64,000 nt of DNA. Origin: Microbulbifer agarilyticus. GTDB taxonomy: Bacteria; Pseudomonadota; Gammaproteobacteria; Pseudomonadales; Cellvibrionaceae. Made by a program: the position numbers and the translations under genes. Within the stretch, counting starts at the first letter, position 1. The number at the start of each line of letters is the position of its first letter. Under the pieces are notes generated by a model. That model searched no databases. It was not told the DNA's origin and saw only the letters and a list, made by a program, of their open reading frames with translations. The stretch lies in assembly GCF_001999945.1 (NCBI RefSeq), contig NZ_CP019650.1:2905001-2969000 (forward strand), written 5' to 3'. Positions 19,575 to 29,759 of this stretch are shown piece after piece.

Positions 19575-22500
19575 TCAGTAGTCCTTCTTCCACTGTAGCT
19601 CCACACTTCCGGCACCACTTTCGCTACCGTCGGAGGATTTGATGTCGAGGCGCAAGTTTTTGCGCAGCTCAATTTGCATTTCCGCCTGCCAGGGGTTGAG
19701 CGGGTCGGTACTGCGCTGCAACTCCAGATAAATCCGGCTGGTAATGTATTTGCCGAGACTCAAGGAGTACTGATCCCCCTCATCCGTTGCCTCCGAATCG
19801 AAGTCCAGCGTATCCAGCCCCACCAGATCGCGGGTGCTGGCCAACGGGTCGAACCCGGTGCCACCAGTCTGCAGAGCGCGCACCACGCTGACCAACCGCA
19901 CCGCTTGCAGCGGTGAAATATCGGTCAGCGACTTGCCAAACAACAGCTGGGCAAAAATTTCATCCTGGGCGGCCGCCGGGTTCGAACTGAATTCGATTTT
20001 GGGATCATCCGTAGTGCCAGAAATTTCTGCGGTAATCTCACCGTCGGTATAGGTGTGCACCCCTTTTACATAAATCGCCGCCACATTATTTTCGAACTGC
20101 ACCTCACCTTCCTGCAGGTCAAACTTCTTGCCGAGTAAATCGAACTTTCCGCGCACGATGGTGATGGTACCCGCCGCTTCCGGACTGGCCGCGGTGCCGC
20201 TGATGTCCACCTCTCCCTTAAGCTGAGAATCCAATCCCAACCCCCTGACGACAGATTGTTGGTCCAGCACAACCTCAATCTGCAAGCCAATATTTTCCAG
20301 CAGGCTCGACCCCGTGAATTCGTCTTCCCCGCCATCGACTTCCACCTCAATCACGTCAATTTCCGGCACACTGCTGCCGATAAAGTGCTCCACCTGAACA
20401 GTCAACGGCCGTAGGTTAATGGTGCCCGCCAGCAAGGCATCTTCGGTAGTACCTGATAGACGCAGGTCACCGTTAATCGCTCCTTTGGCGCCAGGCATAT
20501 TGAGCAAACGCGCCCTGCGAGCAGACAGAGTGAAATCCATTGCCGCCGGTGCCGGGGCGTTAAAGCGGGCGGCCCCGGACAATTCAACACGCCCTCGATC
20601 CCGGTCGCGGGCACTCGCCTCGACAATTCGCCAGGCACCGGGGGTCAACTCGGCAATAAACACAATACGCCGCAGGCGCGTATTGCTGGGGCGGTGTTCG
20701 TAGTAACCCTCACGCAGGTTGATATTGCCGCGCAGGTTGGGCTTGCTGCTGGTGCCTCTGGCAGACAAATCAAAATTCAGGTTGCCCCGCAAGGTATGAA
20801 TCTCCGGGTCATACAGCACACTTAACGCCGCCAGATCGGCACTGCCACCCGCCTTAAAGTCAATGGGCAGAGGCGGGCGTTCCGACGCTGGTTGTTCGCT
20901 AAATAGTTGCGTAAGAATGGGGGCAATGGCGAGCGACGCCCGGGCGTTGGCCGCCTGACGATTTCCGTGGCTTGCACCCAATTGCATCTGCAGGTTTTTC
21001 GCAACGGTTTCCCAACTCAGCGACAGAATCACCGGCACTTGCACCAGCGCATCGTCCTGTAACGTCGGCGCCTGCCCGGTAATACGCAGCTCACCGGAAA
21101 GGTCTGGGTTGCGCGGAGTACCGGATGCGGTGGCGCGCAAGGACAGCTCACCGGTATCGCTGATATCTGCGTTTAACCACGTATTGAAGTCCGCCAGTAC
21201 CGCCTGCGCATTCACCTGGAGATCGAGTCCGGAGGCGCTCATGGCGCCATCGATGGAGAGCTGGTTGCGATCGGCCCAGAGTAACTTCACTTCAGACAAG
21301 GTGATGGCCGCTTGCCCATAACTCACATCCCCCTGCGCCTGCCAGGGCTCACCCTGAAACTCGCCCATACCCAGCACATTGACACTGGCTTCCACCGACG
21401 AGAATGGGCCGGTAAAGTTGCCGTCCAGACTCAATTCACCACTCAGGGAGAGTGGCAACGGCACCCCCACCAGTTCCGCCAGGCCAATGGGAATGTTGCG
21501 CCCGGCAACACTGCCATTGACCTGCTGCGCTTTCGGCTCCAGCACGCCGTTTAGTTCCAGCCAAGCGCTGCCTTCTGCGCGGGCGCGCTCTGCGTCCCGC
21601 GCTAACGCCCGGGTACCCACTACCCGCTCGGCAGATTGGCGCAATGGATACTCTTCGTCCGGATCGATTACCTCACCCACACGCAGAGACTGTTGATTGG
21701 AGCGGCGCGGTATTCCGGCGCTACTGCTAAACAGATCGAGACGCAAACGGTCGAACGTAATCGCATCCAGATTACCGGCGGCACCACCTCTGAGACGATA
21801 GCGGTAATCTCGATACTCGCCGTCGGACATAATGCGGGCAGACATTTTGGGGTTATCCCAGGGGCCGGTTACCGATACCACCGCATCCAGGTCAACTCGG
21901 GTACCGGGATCAACGGGCACATTAAACTGTTCCGCCGGTTGCAGCCCCCGCGCAGCGACATCCAGCTGCAACTGCAACGTCTTACTCTGCACTGCCACTT
22001 CACCACTGCCGCTTACGCGAAGTCCCTCGCCCTCCAGCAGCAAGTCCTGCACCGCAAAGCTTTCCAGGTTACCGCTGGCGTGTGCCTGCGCGTTTACCTC
22101 AAAGCTTCGATACTGCAGTGCGCTGGTGACTTCCACGGCGAGATTCGGGTTGTCCCACGGCCCCTTGGCGGTAACACGCAATTGCTCGACGGTGCCGGCA
22201 ATATCCTCAGGAATCTCCACACTTTGCGTCTGCTCGATTCCCCCGAGTATTTCGCGCACCTCGTCAACCGACAGCTGTTCGAGAGACGCCTTTACATCAA
22301 TGGATTTCCCTTTAACGTTCACTACACCCGCGACGGCAGCTTTGGCATCCGAGAGTGATAGTTGAGCACTGCGGATATGAATGTCGTCCTCAATGGTTTC
22401 CACTTCACCATTGAAGCGAAGCGGCTGGGATTGAAAGGTAGAGCGCAGTTCCAGCGTGCCATTGGCATTCGGCAACTTCAGCGGCCCCTGAATATCGAGC

Positions 22501-23555
22501 TTGGCCGACAGCCAGCCCCCTTCGAGAAAATTCTGAAACGGCTGCGAAATGGCGACTGGTAAGCGATTTAACCGAACCTTTAAATCAACAGATTCAGCAT
22601 CGACCTCACCGCGCACGGTGTGGTAGGTATCGTCCACCCGCAAAGTGAGATCGCGAGTGGCGACCGACCAGGGTGACAGGGCCAGCTCCGCCGTTCCCTG
22701 CAAACCAAAGCGGTGATTCACCAGCGGCAAGGAAAACTGCTCCACAGTGACTTGCGCATTATTTTCGTCACGCACCTGCAATAGCACACGACCTTTCGCA
22801 TCCAGGGCTTCCCCATCGGGAAGGTGTAAAAAGCGCCCGAGGAAGCCACCGGATAGCTCACTGGCGGACAGCGTTAAGCGGTACTGTTGCTCCGATATCA
22901 TCTGCCCGTCGAGACGCAGGTGCAGCTGATGGCCCTGATGCTCGGCAACCTCCAAAGACAGTGCCGACGGCTCTCCGGGCCATTGATAACTTGCCCGTCC
23001 ATCCACCCGTACGGTGGGTAATCCCGCAACGGCCTCGTCAATAATCGTCAGGCGATTGATCGCCAGCTTCTCCAGCCAGATTGCCGGAATGGAAATTTCG
23101 CTGCTTTGTGTCGGCGGAACGTCATCATCCTCCCCTGCGTGCTGCTGGAGATACGCCTGCAGTACCGTGTTATCAAACAGCAGTTTCTCAGCCGTCACTT
23201 CCGGAATATGTATCTGCTTGTGCAGCAGCGGCAATAGGTCGACGTGCAGTGTAAGCTGCTGCCCCTCGAGCAACGTGCGCTCCTTGTAGCGCACTCGCAG
23301 CAGTTCAAAATACCACTTGCCCCACTGTGGACTTCGCATCCCCTCTTCTTGAATTTCCAGATCGGGCAAGTAATGACGGGCAGCGGCAAGACCAGCGTGA
23401 GTTAGGGTTTCCCGACCTTTTTCCGAGCCGAGAAAGACCAGTGCAAAGCACAGTGGTAGTAACAGCAAGACCGCGAGCAAGGTCAGGCGAGGCCGGTTGC
23501 GCCAGGGCCGCAATCGTTGCCTGCGCGTTGATTTGGCGGAGCTTGAATCCACCAT
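19575..23555 (-). CDS. tamB: Translocation and assembly module protein TamB
   Basis: A 1,326-residue inner-membrane-anchored protein spanning the periplasm. An N-terminal membrane segment (about residues 23–45) follows a basic tail, then comes a long repetitive beta-helical (AsmA-like/DUF490) region and a conserved C-terminal TamB domain ending LRLDIKSSDGSESGAGSVELQWKKDY in two adjoining pieces. TamB works with TamA in outer-membrane protein assembly and probably in phospholipid transport. It starts three bases after the tamA stop, so the two are cotranscribed. Confidence 0.94.
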   Translation of the reverse strand: MVDSSSAKSTRRQRLRPWRNRPRLTLLAVLLLLPLCFALVFLGSEKGRETLTHAGLAAARHYLPDLEIQEEGMRSPQWGKWYFELLRVRYKERTLLEGQQLTLHVDLLPLLHKQIHIPEVTAEKLLFDNTVLQAYLQQHAGEDDDVPPTQSSEISIPAIWLEKLAINRLTIIDEAVAGLPTVRVDGRASYQWPGEPSALSLEVAEHQGHQLHLRLDGQMISEQQYRLTLSASELSGGFLGRFLHLPDGEALDAKGRVLLQVRDENNAQVTVEQFSLPLVNHRFGLQGTAELALSPWSVATRDLTLRVDDTYHTVRGEVDAESVDLKVRLNRLPVAISQPFQNFLEGGWLSAKLDIQGPLKLPNANGTLELRSTFQSQPLRFNGEVETIEDDIHIRSAQLSLSDAKAAVAGVVNVKGKSIDVKASLEQLSVDEVREILGGIEQTQSVEIPEDIAGTVEQLRVTAKGPWDNPNLAVEVTSALQYRSFEVNAQAHASGNLESFAVQDLLLEGEGLRVSGSGEVAVQSKTLQLQLDVAARGLQPAEQFNVPVDPGTRVDLDAVVSVTGPWDNPKMSARIMSDGEYRDYRYRLRGGAAGNLDAITFDRLRLDLFSSSAGIPRRSNQQSLRVGEVIDPDEEYPLRQSAERVVGTRALARDAERARAEGSAWLELNGVLEPKAQQVNGSVAGRNIPIGLAELVGVPLPLSLSGELSLDGNFTGPFSSVEASVNVLGMGEFQGEPWQAQGDVSYGQAAITLSEVKLLWADRNQLSIDGAMSASGLDLQVNAQAVLADFNTWLNADISDTGELSLRATASGTPRNPDLSGELRITGQAPTLQDDALVQVPVILSLSWETVAKNLQMQLGASHGNRQAANARASLAIAPILTQLFSEQPASERPPLPIDFKAGGSADLAALSVLYDPEIHTLRGNLNFDLSARGTSSKPNLRGNINLREGYYEHRPSNTRLRRIVFIAELTPGAWRIVEASARDRDRGRVELSGAARFNAPAPAAMDFTLSARRARLLNMPGAKGAINGDLRLSGTTEDALLAGTINLRPLTVQVEHFIGSSVPEIDVIEVEVDGGEDEFTGSSLLENIGLQIEVVLDQQSVVRGLGLDSQLKGEVDISGTAASPEAAGTITIVRGKFDLLGKKFDLQEGEVQFENNVAAIYVKGVHTYTDGEITAEISGTTDDPKIEFSSNPAAAQDEIFAQLLFGKSLTDISPLQAVRLVSVVRALQTGGTGFDPLASTRDLVGLDTLDFDSEATDEGDQYSLSLGKYITSRIYLELQRSTDPLNPWQAEMQIELRKNLRLDIKSSDGSESGAGSVELQWKKDY

Positions 23556-23558
23556 GGT

Positions 23559-25385
23559 TCAGAACGCCTGCCCGAGGCTGACATAGATCTGATAACTGCT
23601 GTCATCAAGCCCGTCGCGACGATCCAATGGGAACGCGATATCAAACCGCAGAGGTGCAAACGAGGTCATGTAGCGCACCCCAAGCCCGACACCCCAGTAG
23701 AGGTCGTCAAAGCTCGGCTGGGGGTCCTCATAGGCATTACCGCCATCCACAAACAGTACCCCGCCCCAGGACTCGGTAAAGCGAAACCGTCCCTCGAGCG
23801 AAACTTCACTGAGCGCCCGGCCACCGATGGGGTCAGAAAGTGTCGGTGGCTCCCCCGCAACCGTCGAAGGAATCAGCCGGCGCGGGCCAAGCGCCTGATA
23901 GCTGTAGCCGCGCACCGAGCCGCCACCGCCCGCATAAAAGCGTTCGTCAGCGGGGATCTCGAGGTTGTCGATCCCATTGATGACCCCGGCCTTGATGCGC
24001 AGTGCGAGCGTCGGGTCAAAGCGTACGTCGTCACCAGTGAGATAACCGGTGGCTACCAGGGTATTTTTGACGAAGCGGGTGCCGCTATTGCGAAGGTCAA
24101 AATAGGGCTTCACTTCAAACGCGACGGTGGCACCACGGCGGGCATCCAGCAGATTGTCGGTGGTGTCGATCTTCAGGCCGAGAGGAAACGACAGCAAGTT
24201 GTAGTTTTCACTCTCCTCGCCCTCTTCCTGAACCTCACTGAACTTCAGTTCGCTACCGATACTGAAAGTGCGGTGCTTGGTATGGCGGCGGGAAATGGTG
24301 CCGCCGATGGTGACGGACTCGGCGTCGTAGGAGTCACGCTCCTCATTGGACGCTTCGGCCTTGGCTGAGAAGTTCTGGTCGTCGCGGAAAAAACGCGGCA
24401 CCAGAATTTCGGTCTTGATCGACTGCTTTACCTCGTTGACGCGGGTTTCTACTTCGATCTTTTCCCCGCGGCCAAGGATATTGCGATGCTCCCAGCCGGC
24501 GGAAACACCCGCCCCCTCGTCGGAGGTATACCCCACCCCGAGGCGTACGGTGCGGTGTTTGCGCTCGGTCAGCAGGAAGGTGATGTCAACGACACCATCA
24601 TGGGGTTCCGAGACTTCGGTATTCACCCCAGCGATCAGATTGGTGCGCAACAGGCGCAATTTGGCGGCGTCGAGTTTTGCGCGATTGAAACAATCGCCCG
24701 TCGACAATTGCAGGCGCTTGCGCAGGTAGGGCTCATTAATACTAGTGACACCTTCCACATAGAGTTGCCCAATGCGGACCTCTGGGCTGGGCGCCACTCG
24801 ATACTCCAGCCGCGCGGCGTGCTCGCTGTGGATAACCGTAGCTTTGTAGTCCACGTCCAATTCGAGCAGGCAGGCATTTTCCGATAGGTAGGTTTCAATT
24901 TTTTTGACGCCCTCGGTGACCTTCACTGCCTCCAGCGGATCACCGACCTGCAGCCCAACACCGGGAAAGCCGGGTTTGAGCCTCAGGGGCATATCGATTT
25001 CCAGCGACTTGATCCGAAATACCTGCCCCGGGACTACCCGGTAAAGAATCTCGCCATTGTCGACCGTCTGTCGAACCCGGCCGTCGTAATAACCGCGGGA
25101 GCGCAGTAACTTTTCCAGGGTACCGCGCTCGTAGCGGGCCACATCCTGGGGGTCATCGTATGACTTGAGTACGCTGCTGGATTTACGCTGCTCGTTAAGT
25201 TGGTCTTTCAGCCATTCCTGCAGTTTGGCGTTTTCCAGTACACGTACTTTGAATTTGGGAAGACGGTCAAAAAATGGAAGTGCAGCAGAGGGGTGCGGCA
25301 ACAGAAAAAGCACCGACAACAGAACAACAGAAATGTAGTGAAGAAATGCCGCTCCACGAGCGGGAAGAGAATCGCGCAAGACCAA
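23559..25385 (-). CDS. tamA: Translocation and assembly module protein TamA
   Basis: A 608-residue Omp85-family outer-membrane protein. After a signal peptide ending near SAALPFF come three POTRA-like periplasmic domains (to about residue 270), then a 16-strand barrel with the family RGY motif (GGGSVRGYSYQALG). The C-terminus ends in an aromatic (YVSLGQAF), the signal read by the BAM complex. It is paired with tamB downstream at 3 bp spacing. Start chosen at the first ATG, which gives a good signal sequence. Confidence 0.94.
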   Translation of the reverse strand: MVLRDSLPARGAAFLHYISVVLLSVLFLLPHPSAALPFFDRLPKFKVRVLENAKLQEWLKDQLNEQRKSSSVLKSYDDPQDVARYERGTLEKLLRSRGYYDGRVRQTVDNGEILYRVVPGQVFRIKSLEIDMPLRLKPGFPGVGLQVGDPLEAVKVTEGVKKIETYLSENACLLELDVDYKATVIHSEHAARLEYRVAPSPEVRIGQLYVEGVTSINEPYLRKRLQLSTGDCFNRAKLDAAKLRLLRTNLIAGVNTEVSEPHDGVVDITFLLTERKHRTVRLGVGYTSDEGAGVSAGWEHRNILGRGEKIEVETRVNEVKQSIKTEILVPRFFRDDQNFSAKAEASNEERDSYDAESVTIGGTISRRHTKHRTFSIGSELKFSEVQEEGEESENYNLLSFPLGLKIDTTDNLLDARRGATVAFEVKPYFDLRNSGTRFVKNTLVATGYLTGDDVRFDPTLALRIKAGVINGIDNLEIPADERFYAGGGGSVRGYSYQALGPRRLIPSTVAGEPPTLSDPIGGRALSEVSLEGRFRFTESWGGVLFVDGGNAYEDPQPSFDDLYWGVGLGVRYMTSFAPLRFDIAFPLDRRDGLDDSSYQIYVSLGQAF

Positions 25386-25558
25386 GTCCGTTTGCCAACC
25401 ACTCCTACTGCGACGCCGTGAAACGAAAAAAGTTGCCTCCGCTTCGACGGCGCCTGCGGTATTTACCGCTGCTTAACCTGTGAATACCCGTGTGCGTCCT
25501 GCACCGGGCGTTGAGCCCTCCCCTTGCAATGCTCTCCAGACACCACCTAATTCATTGT

Positions 25559-25945
25559 TTAGCGAGCGGGAACAGCCGGGCGCTCTTTTGCCTCAATCAA
25601 TGGATTGCAATTTTTGATGACCACGCGGCCTTCCAGCAGGTTGCCCTTGGAATACTCACTGAAAATACACTCGTTGGTTTCCGGGTTGTAATTCTCAACC
25701 CACAGGTTGTCATCTTTCCAGGTGGCGCCGAGGTGCCGCTGGCCGGATGGCACGCTGATATACATCACGCCGCCGAAACGCTTTACAAACACCTGCTCGA
25801 AATGGAAGTAGTAGGCGAGCCAACCCACCAGAAAAATGATGGCTGCGACAATCGCGCCTTTGCTGAGGCTGCCCAGGCGCCCACCGGCAAACAAGCTCAA
25901 GACCACCAGTGCGATCACTGCGGCCCAATACAGATAGGTAATCAT
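25559..25945 (-). CDS. Conserved hypothetical membrane protein
   Basis: I do not recognise this 128-residue protein. Two hydrophobic segments (about residues 5–20 and 30–47) precede a soluble C-terminal domain with two cysteines (NECIF and KNCNP). The topology suggests a short membrane hairpin with the C-terminal domain on one side. The start at 25945 has a GGAAG nine bases upstream. It lies 173 bp upstream of tamA on the same strand but need not be cotranscribed. Confidence 0.6.
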   Translation of the reverse strand: MITYLYWAAVIALVVLSLFAGGRLGSLSKGAIVAAIIFLVGWLAYYFHFEQVFVKRFGGVMYISVPSGQRHLGATWKDDNLWVENYNPETNECIFSEYSKGNLLEGRVVIKNCNPLIEAKERPAVPAR

Positions 25946-26286
25946 GCAGATCTTCCGTGAATTTATGGTTTATTAGCGGGGAATCACTACCCCACAGGGT
26001 AGCGCAGTTTGGCGGATCAGACATGCCCGGGGCAAGCCCCAGCCCTGTAACTCAGCGCAGAAATGGAATGGCGATCGCGGAGGGGGTACCCCTATGAAGC
26101 CGTGGCACATGGTGGCGGGAGAATTCGCTGCTCAAATGGGTTATTGCAGGGATTTGTTGTGATATCTGTCCGGGCGCGCATTAAAACCCAGAACCTGCGG
26201 GGCGGTTGATCCAAATCAAGTGCGCTCCTGGGCGCCTGCATACACTGGAACCAATCAAGAGTGCAGCAATGCAATAGGAGTAGAAA
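25946..26286. other. Gene-free divergent intergenic region
   Basis: No convincing gene in 341 bp. It separates the minus-strand membrane gene from the plus-strand DUF3149 gene and so should hold both promoters, but I see no strong boxes. A small GGGGC-AA-GCCCC hairpin occurs near 26030–26041. Confidence 0.6.
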
Positions 26287-26442
26287 ATGGACGCACTGAT
26301 CGACCTGTTCACCAGCTTTTCTGGCCTACTGAGCCTCGGCATCATCGGTTTTGTGTGCCTGATGGGCGCTTACTTCACCCGTATGGCGTTGCGCAAGATG
26401 GATCAGGAACTCGCGCAGCAGGCGGAACAGCAAGCAGCCTGA
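26287..26442 (+). CDS. DUF3149-family single-pass membrane microprotein
   Basis: A 51-residue protein, MDALIDLFTSFSGLLSLG onward, with one membrane span at about residues 12–30, then FTRMALRKMDQEL and a Gln/Ala-rich tail. The arrangement LFTSFSGLLSLGIIGFVCLMGAYF is that of the small DUF3149 proteins of gammaproteobacteria, whose role is unknown. AGGAG lies seven bases before the ATG and the stop is TGA at 26440–26442. It converges on the acetoacetyl-CoA synthetase gene, with a terminator between them. Confidence 0.8.
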   Translation: MDALIDLFTSFSGLLSLGIIGFVCLMGAYFTRMALRKMDQELAQQAEQQAA

Positions 26443-26470
26443 TCCCATACCTGCCTGCGCAAGACCAGCA

Positions 26471-26504
26471 AAAAAATGCCGGGCCAATATCCTTTAGCCC
26501 GGCA
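26471..26504 (-). terminator. Rho-independent terminator of the acetoacetyl-CoA synthetase gene
   Basis: TGCCGGGC (26477–26484) and GCCCGGCA (26497–26504) form an 8-bp GC-rich stem. On the minus strand it is followed by seven T residues, so it terminates leftward transcription. No T-run follows on the plus strand. Confidence 0.85.
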
Positions 26505-26582
26505 ATGTGCTGTTTGAAATTCGGCTAACGGAGAGCGCGCTCTATAGCGCCCTCCCGTGTTCGCTTATCTCGCGGATCTCAC

Positions 26583-28556
26583 TTACTCGCCGGCGAGTGC
26601 CTCAAGATCTTCGTAAAGTTTGAGTGCTTCCGGGTTCGCCAGCGCTTCCTGATTTTTTACCGGCTTGCCGTGTACCACGTTGCGCACCGCCAGTTCGACA
26701 ATCTTGCCGCTAATCGTACGCGGGATATCCGCCACCTGAATCACCTTCGCCGGCACATGGCGCGGGGTGGTATTAGCGCGGATGGTGGTACGGATTTTCT
26801 GGATCAGTTCGTCATCCAGCGTGAGCCCTTCACGCAGTACCACGAACAACACCACCCGCACATCGTCACGCCACTCCTGGCCAATACAGATGCTATCCAG
26901 CAGCTCCTCGACCTTTTCCACCTGACGGTAGATTTCCGCGGTGCCGATACGCACGCCACCGGGGTTCAGCACCGCATCGGAACGCCCGTAAATGATCACG
27001 CCGCCGTGCTCGGTGATTTCTGCATAGTCACCGTGGGCCCAGACACCCGGCCAGCTATCAAAGTAAGCACCGTGGTACTTGCTGCCATCCGGGTCGTTCC
27101 AGAAGCCAATCGGCATACAGGGGAAAGACGTCGCACACACCAGCTCACCCTTTTCCTCCAGCACCGGCTTGCCGTCGTCACTCCACACCTGTACCGCCAT
27201 ACCCAGGCCGCGGCATTGCAGCTCCCCCGGATAAACCGGCAGCGTCGGGTTGCCCAGCGCAAAACAGGAAATGATATCGGTGCCGCCAGAGATCGAACTC
27301 AGGCACAAGTCGGGTTTAATGTCGCGATACACGTAGCGGAAGCCTTCGTGGGCCAGTGGTGAGCCGGTCGACAACACCGCGCGCAGGCGCTCCAGCTTGT
27401 GGCTCTCGCGGGGCTTGCACCCGGCCTTCTCCAGTGCGGCAATATATTTGGCGCTGGTGCCAAACACACTGATGCTTTCTTCATCGGCCATGTCCCACAG
27501 GCACTCGGCCGCCGGGTAGAACGGCGAGCCATCGTAGAGCACCAGAGTTGCGCCACAAGCCAGTCCGCTAATCAGCCAATTCCACATCATCCAACCACAG
27601 GTAGTGAAGTAGAACAGGGAATCGTTGCGGGAAATATCGGTGTGTAGGCGATGCTCTTTAATGTGTTGCAGCAGTGTGCCGCCCACCCCGTGCACAATAC
27701 ATTTGGGTACACCGGTGGTACCGGAGGAGTACATGATGTACAGCGGGTGATTAAATTCGGTCTGCTCAAAAGTGAGCGGTCGCGCCGGCGCATTTTCCAC
27801 AAATGCACGCAGGCTCACCGCGCGATCCAGCCCCGCGATATCAGTTTCCGTCTGCTCTGGCGAGCGCGCCACCGGCACCACGACCAGCTGCTGGATCGAC
27901 TCGATCTGGTCAACGATCTGCTCAAGGCGCGGCAGCGAGTCGATGGTTTTGCCGTTGTAGAAATAGCCCTCGCAGGCAAACAGTACCTTAGGGCCCACCT
28001 GACCGAAGCGATCCAGCACACCATTAATACCAAAGTCCGGTGAGCACGAGGTCCAGACAGCGCCCAGGCTGGTGGTGGCGAGCATGGCCACTGCGGTATC
28101 AATAATATTCGGCATAAAGCCGGCAACACGGTCGCCCTTGCCCACACCCGCATTGGCCAGCGCCGCAGCCAGCTTCTCCACCTCGGCAAACAGCTCGCCG
28201 TAGCTGAGTTCTCGGCGACGACCATTTTCCAGCCGCTCAACCAGCGCCGCCTTGTCGTCGCGGAAGCGCAGCAGGTTTTCGGCAAAGTTCAGACGCGCGT
28301 CGGGGAACCATTCCGCACCGGGCATGGTGTCTTTACCCAGGACACGCTCGCCGCGCTCACTGGCGATCACCTCGCCAAAGTCCCACAGCTGGTTCCAGAA
28401 GGCTTCGCGGTTATCCACAGACCACTGATGCAGGGCGTGGTAATCCGGCAGCGACTGCTGATGTAGTTCATTTACCTGACGGCGAAACTGGTCCATCTGC
28501 GTAGCGGCGATCGCTTCCGCAGTGGGCTGCCAAAGGGGTTGCACGGGATTACTCAT
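26583..28556 (-). CDS. aacS: Acetoacetate–CoA ligase (acetoacetyl-CoA synthetase)
   Basis: A 657-residue ANL-superfamily enzyme that activates acetoacetate with ATP and CoA. The N-terminal helix-rich segment (MDQFRRQVNELHQQSLPDY, residues about 21–39), LNFAENLLR and the adenylation motif YSSGTTGVPKCIVHG are characteristic of AacS rather than acetyl-CoA synthetase, and IIYGRSDAVLNPGGVRIGTAEIY is the C-terminal hinge region. ATG at 28556 gives family length. A LysR-type regulator is divergently placed 288 bp away and is the obvious candidate to control it. This suggests use of ketone bodies or polyhydroxybutyrate breakdown products. Confidence 0.93.
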   Translation of the reverse strand: MSNPVQPLWQPTAEAIAATQMDQFRRQVNELHQQSLPDYHALHQWSVDNREAFWNQLWDFGEVIASERGERVLGKDTMPGAEWFPDARLNFAENLLRFRDDKAALVERLENGRRRELSYGELFAEVEKLAAALANAGVGKGDRVAGFMPNIIDTAVAMLATTSLGAVWTSCSPDFGINGVLDRFGQVGPKVLFACEGYFYNGKTIDSLPRLEQIVDQIESIQQLVVVPVARSPEQTETDIAGLDRAVSLRAFVENAPARPLTFEQTEFNHPLYIMYSSGTTGVPKCIVHGVGGTLLQHIKEHRLHTDISRNDSLFYFTTCGWMMWNWLISGLACGATLVLYDGSPFYPAAECLWDMADEESISVFGTSAKYIAALEKAGCKPRESHKLERLRAVLSTGSPLAHEGFRYVYRDIKPDLCLSSISGGTDIISCFALGNPTLPVYPGELQCRGLGMAVQVWSDDGKPVLEEKGELVCATSFPCMPIGFWNDPDGSKYHGAYFDSWPGVWAHGDYAEITEHGGVIIYGRSDAVLNPGGVRIGTAEIYRQVEKVEELLDSICIGQEWRDDVRVVLFVVLREGLTLDDELIQKIRTTIRANTTPRHVPAKVIQVADIPRTISGKIVELAVRNVVHGKPVKNQEALANPEALKLYEDLEALAGE

Positions 28557-28630
28557 TGCGGCGGTTTCTCTCGTTGTTCTATTCCGACGTTCTGCTTCAC
28601 CCTTATCCACAGTTGTGGGGTCAGGGCCTT

Positions 28631-28669
28631 AATACGGGGCCGAGTTACGGGGCCAAAATACGGGGTTAG
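28631..28669. repeat. Three tandem 13-bp repeats in the aacS/LysR promoter region
   Basis: AATACGGGGCCGA, GTTACGGGGCCAA and AATACGGGGTTAG follow each other exactly every 13 bp, 75–113 bp upstream of the aacS start. The unit core TACGGGG is invariant. They could be slippage products or regulator-binding repeats. Confidence 0.7.
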
Positions 28670-28790
28670 GTCACAGGGCTGCTGCGGAGTTCGTTCGCAG
28701 TTTCAGCGCCCGTATGAATGGTTGACCATTATTCGCGGTCTCGCCATGTGCACAATCATGCCTTGGTCTAACACTTTAAACTAATTTAAA

Positions 28791-28809
28791 CTTATTAATA
28801 TTTATTAAG
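28791..28809. promoter_or_regulatory. AT-rich imperfect palindrome, candidate LysR operator
   Basis: CTTATTAATATTTATTAAG is a near palindrome centred on 28800, 36 bp upstream of the LysR-type gene. LysR regulators commonly autoregulate from AT-rich dyads containing T-N11-A in the divergent promoter. The assignment is by position and symmetry only. Confidence 0.45.
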
Positions 28810-28844
28810 TTTTACTTATATTTAAACCGAACCTCAAATTACCC

Positions 28845-29759
28845 ATGAGCACCACCATCAAGCAGCTAAGGGCCTTCGTGGCCGTGGCCAAAACCCACAG
28901 CCTGGCCGAGGCCAGCGCCCAGCTGCACGTGTCGCAACCGGCGATTTCCATTGCCATCCGCAGCCTCGAGGAATCCCTCGGTGGCGCACTGTTCAGCCGC
29001 GATGGCCGCCAGCTGGCACTCACACCCGAAGGCGCTGCCTTTGTGGAGCGCGCACAGCAGCTACTGCACAACTGGGATAACACTCTGGATGCCGCGCAGC
29101 AACGTTTTCGCTTGCAGCAGGGGCAGCTGTCCATTGCCGCCATCCCCGCATTCGCCCTGAACCAATTGCCGGGGCTGCTCAAGGAATTTCATCAGCGCTA
29201 CCCGGATATCAATATTGTGCTGGAAGACATTGTGATGGAGCGTGTAGTGAGCGCGGTGCAGGAGGGGCGTGCGGAGCTGGGGTTCAGCTTCCGCCCGGAG
29301 GACTTGGGCAACCTGACCTTCACCGCGCTCGGGGACGATCGCTTTGTCGCGGTACTACCGCAAGGCCACCCACTGCAAGGCAAGAAGCTGGTGCACTGGC
29401 GGGATCTGGCGCAAGAGCCCTTCATTGCAATGAACCGGGGATCGGCGGTGCGGCGCTGGACAGATAGCGCCTTCTCCCAATGTGGCAAGCCCGATGATAC
29501 GAGCCCTCGACTGCTGTGTGAGGCCTATCAGCTCAGCACCATCGGTCGCTTGGTACAAAGTGGACTGGGCGTCAGTGCAGCGCCCAGTTTATGTGTCGAG
29601 CAAATGCAGGCTTATGGGCTTATTTGCAAACCACTGGCAGATCCCATCGTAAGCCAGCCAGTGGGCATTCTCGCGCGAGAATTCGGCGCTCTGTCTGCGC
29701 CGGCCCAGGCGTTTGTGTCCGTCGCGTTAGACAATAACCCAGGTGCGCGCGCGAACTAA
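28845..29759 (+). CDS. LysR-type transcriptional regulator
   Basis: A 304-residue regulator: the winged helix-turn-helix covers residues 1–62 (LRAFVAVAKTHSLAEASAQL, then the recognition helix region SQPAISIAIRSLE), and a two-lobed substrate-binding domain from about residue 92 follows. It is divergent from aacS, which makes it the likely activator of that gene. The 3' end overlaps the end of the next, convergent gene by 33 bp. Confidence 0.9.
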   Translation: MSTTIKQLRAFVAVAKTHSLAEASAQLHVSQPAISIAIRSLEESLGGALFSRDGRQLALTPEGAAFVERAQQLLHNWDNTLDAAQQRFRLQQGQLSIAAIPAFALNQLPGLLKEFHQRYPDINIVLEDIVMERVVSAVQEGRAELGFSFRPEDLGNLTFTALGDDRFVAVLPQGHPLQGKKLVHWRDLAQEPFIAMNRGSAVRRWTDSAFSQCGKPDDTSPRLLCEAYQLSTIGRLVQSGLGVSAAPSLCVEQMQAYGLICKPLADPIVSQPVGILAREFGALSAPAQAFVSVALDNNPGARAN

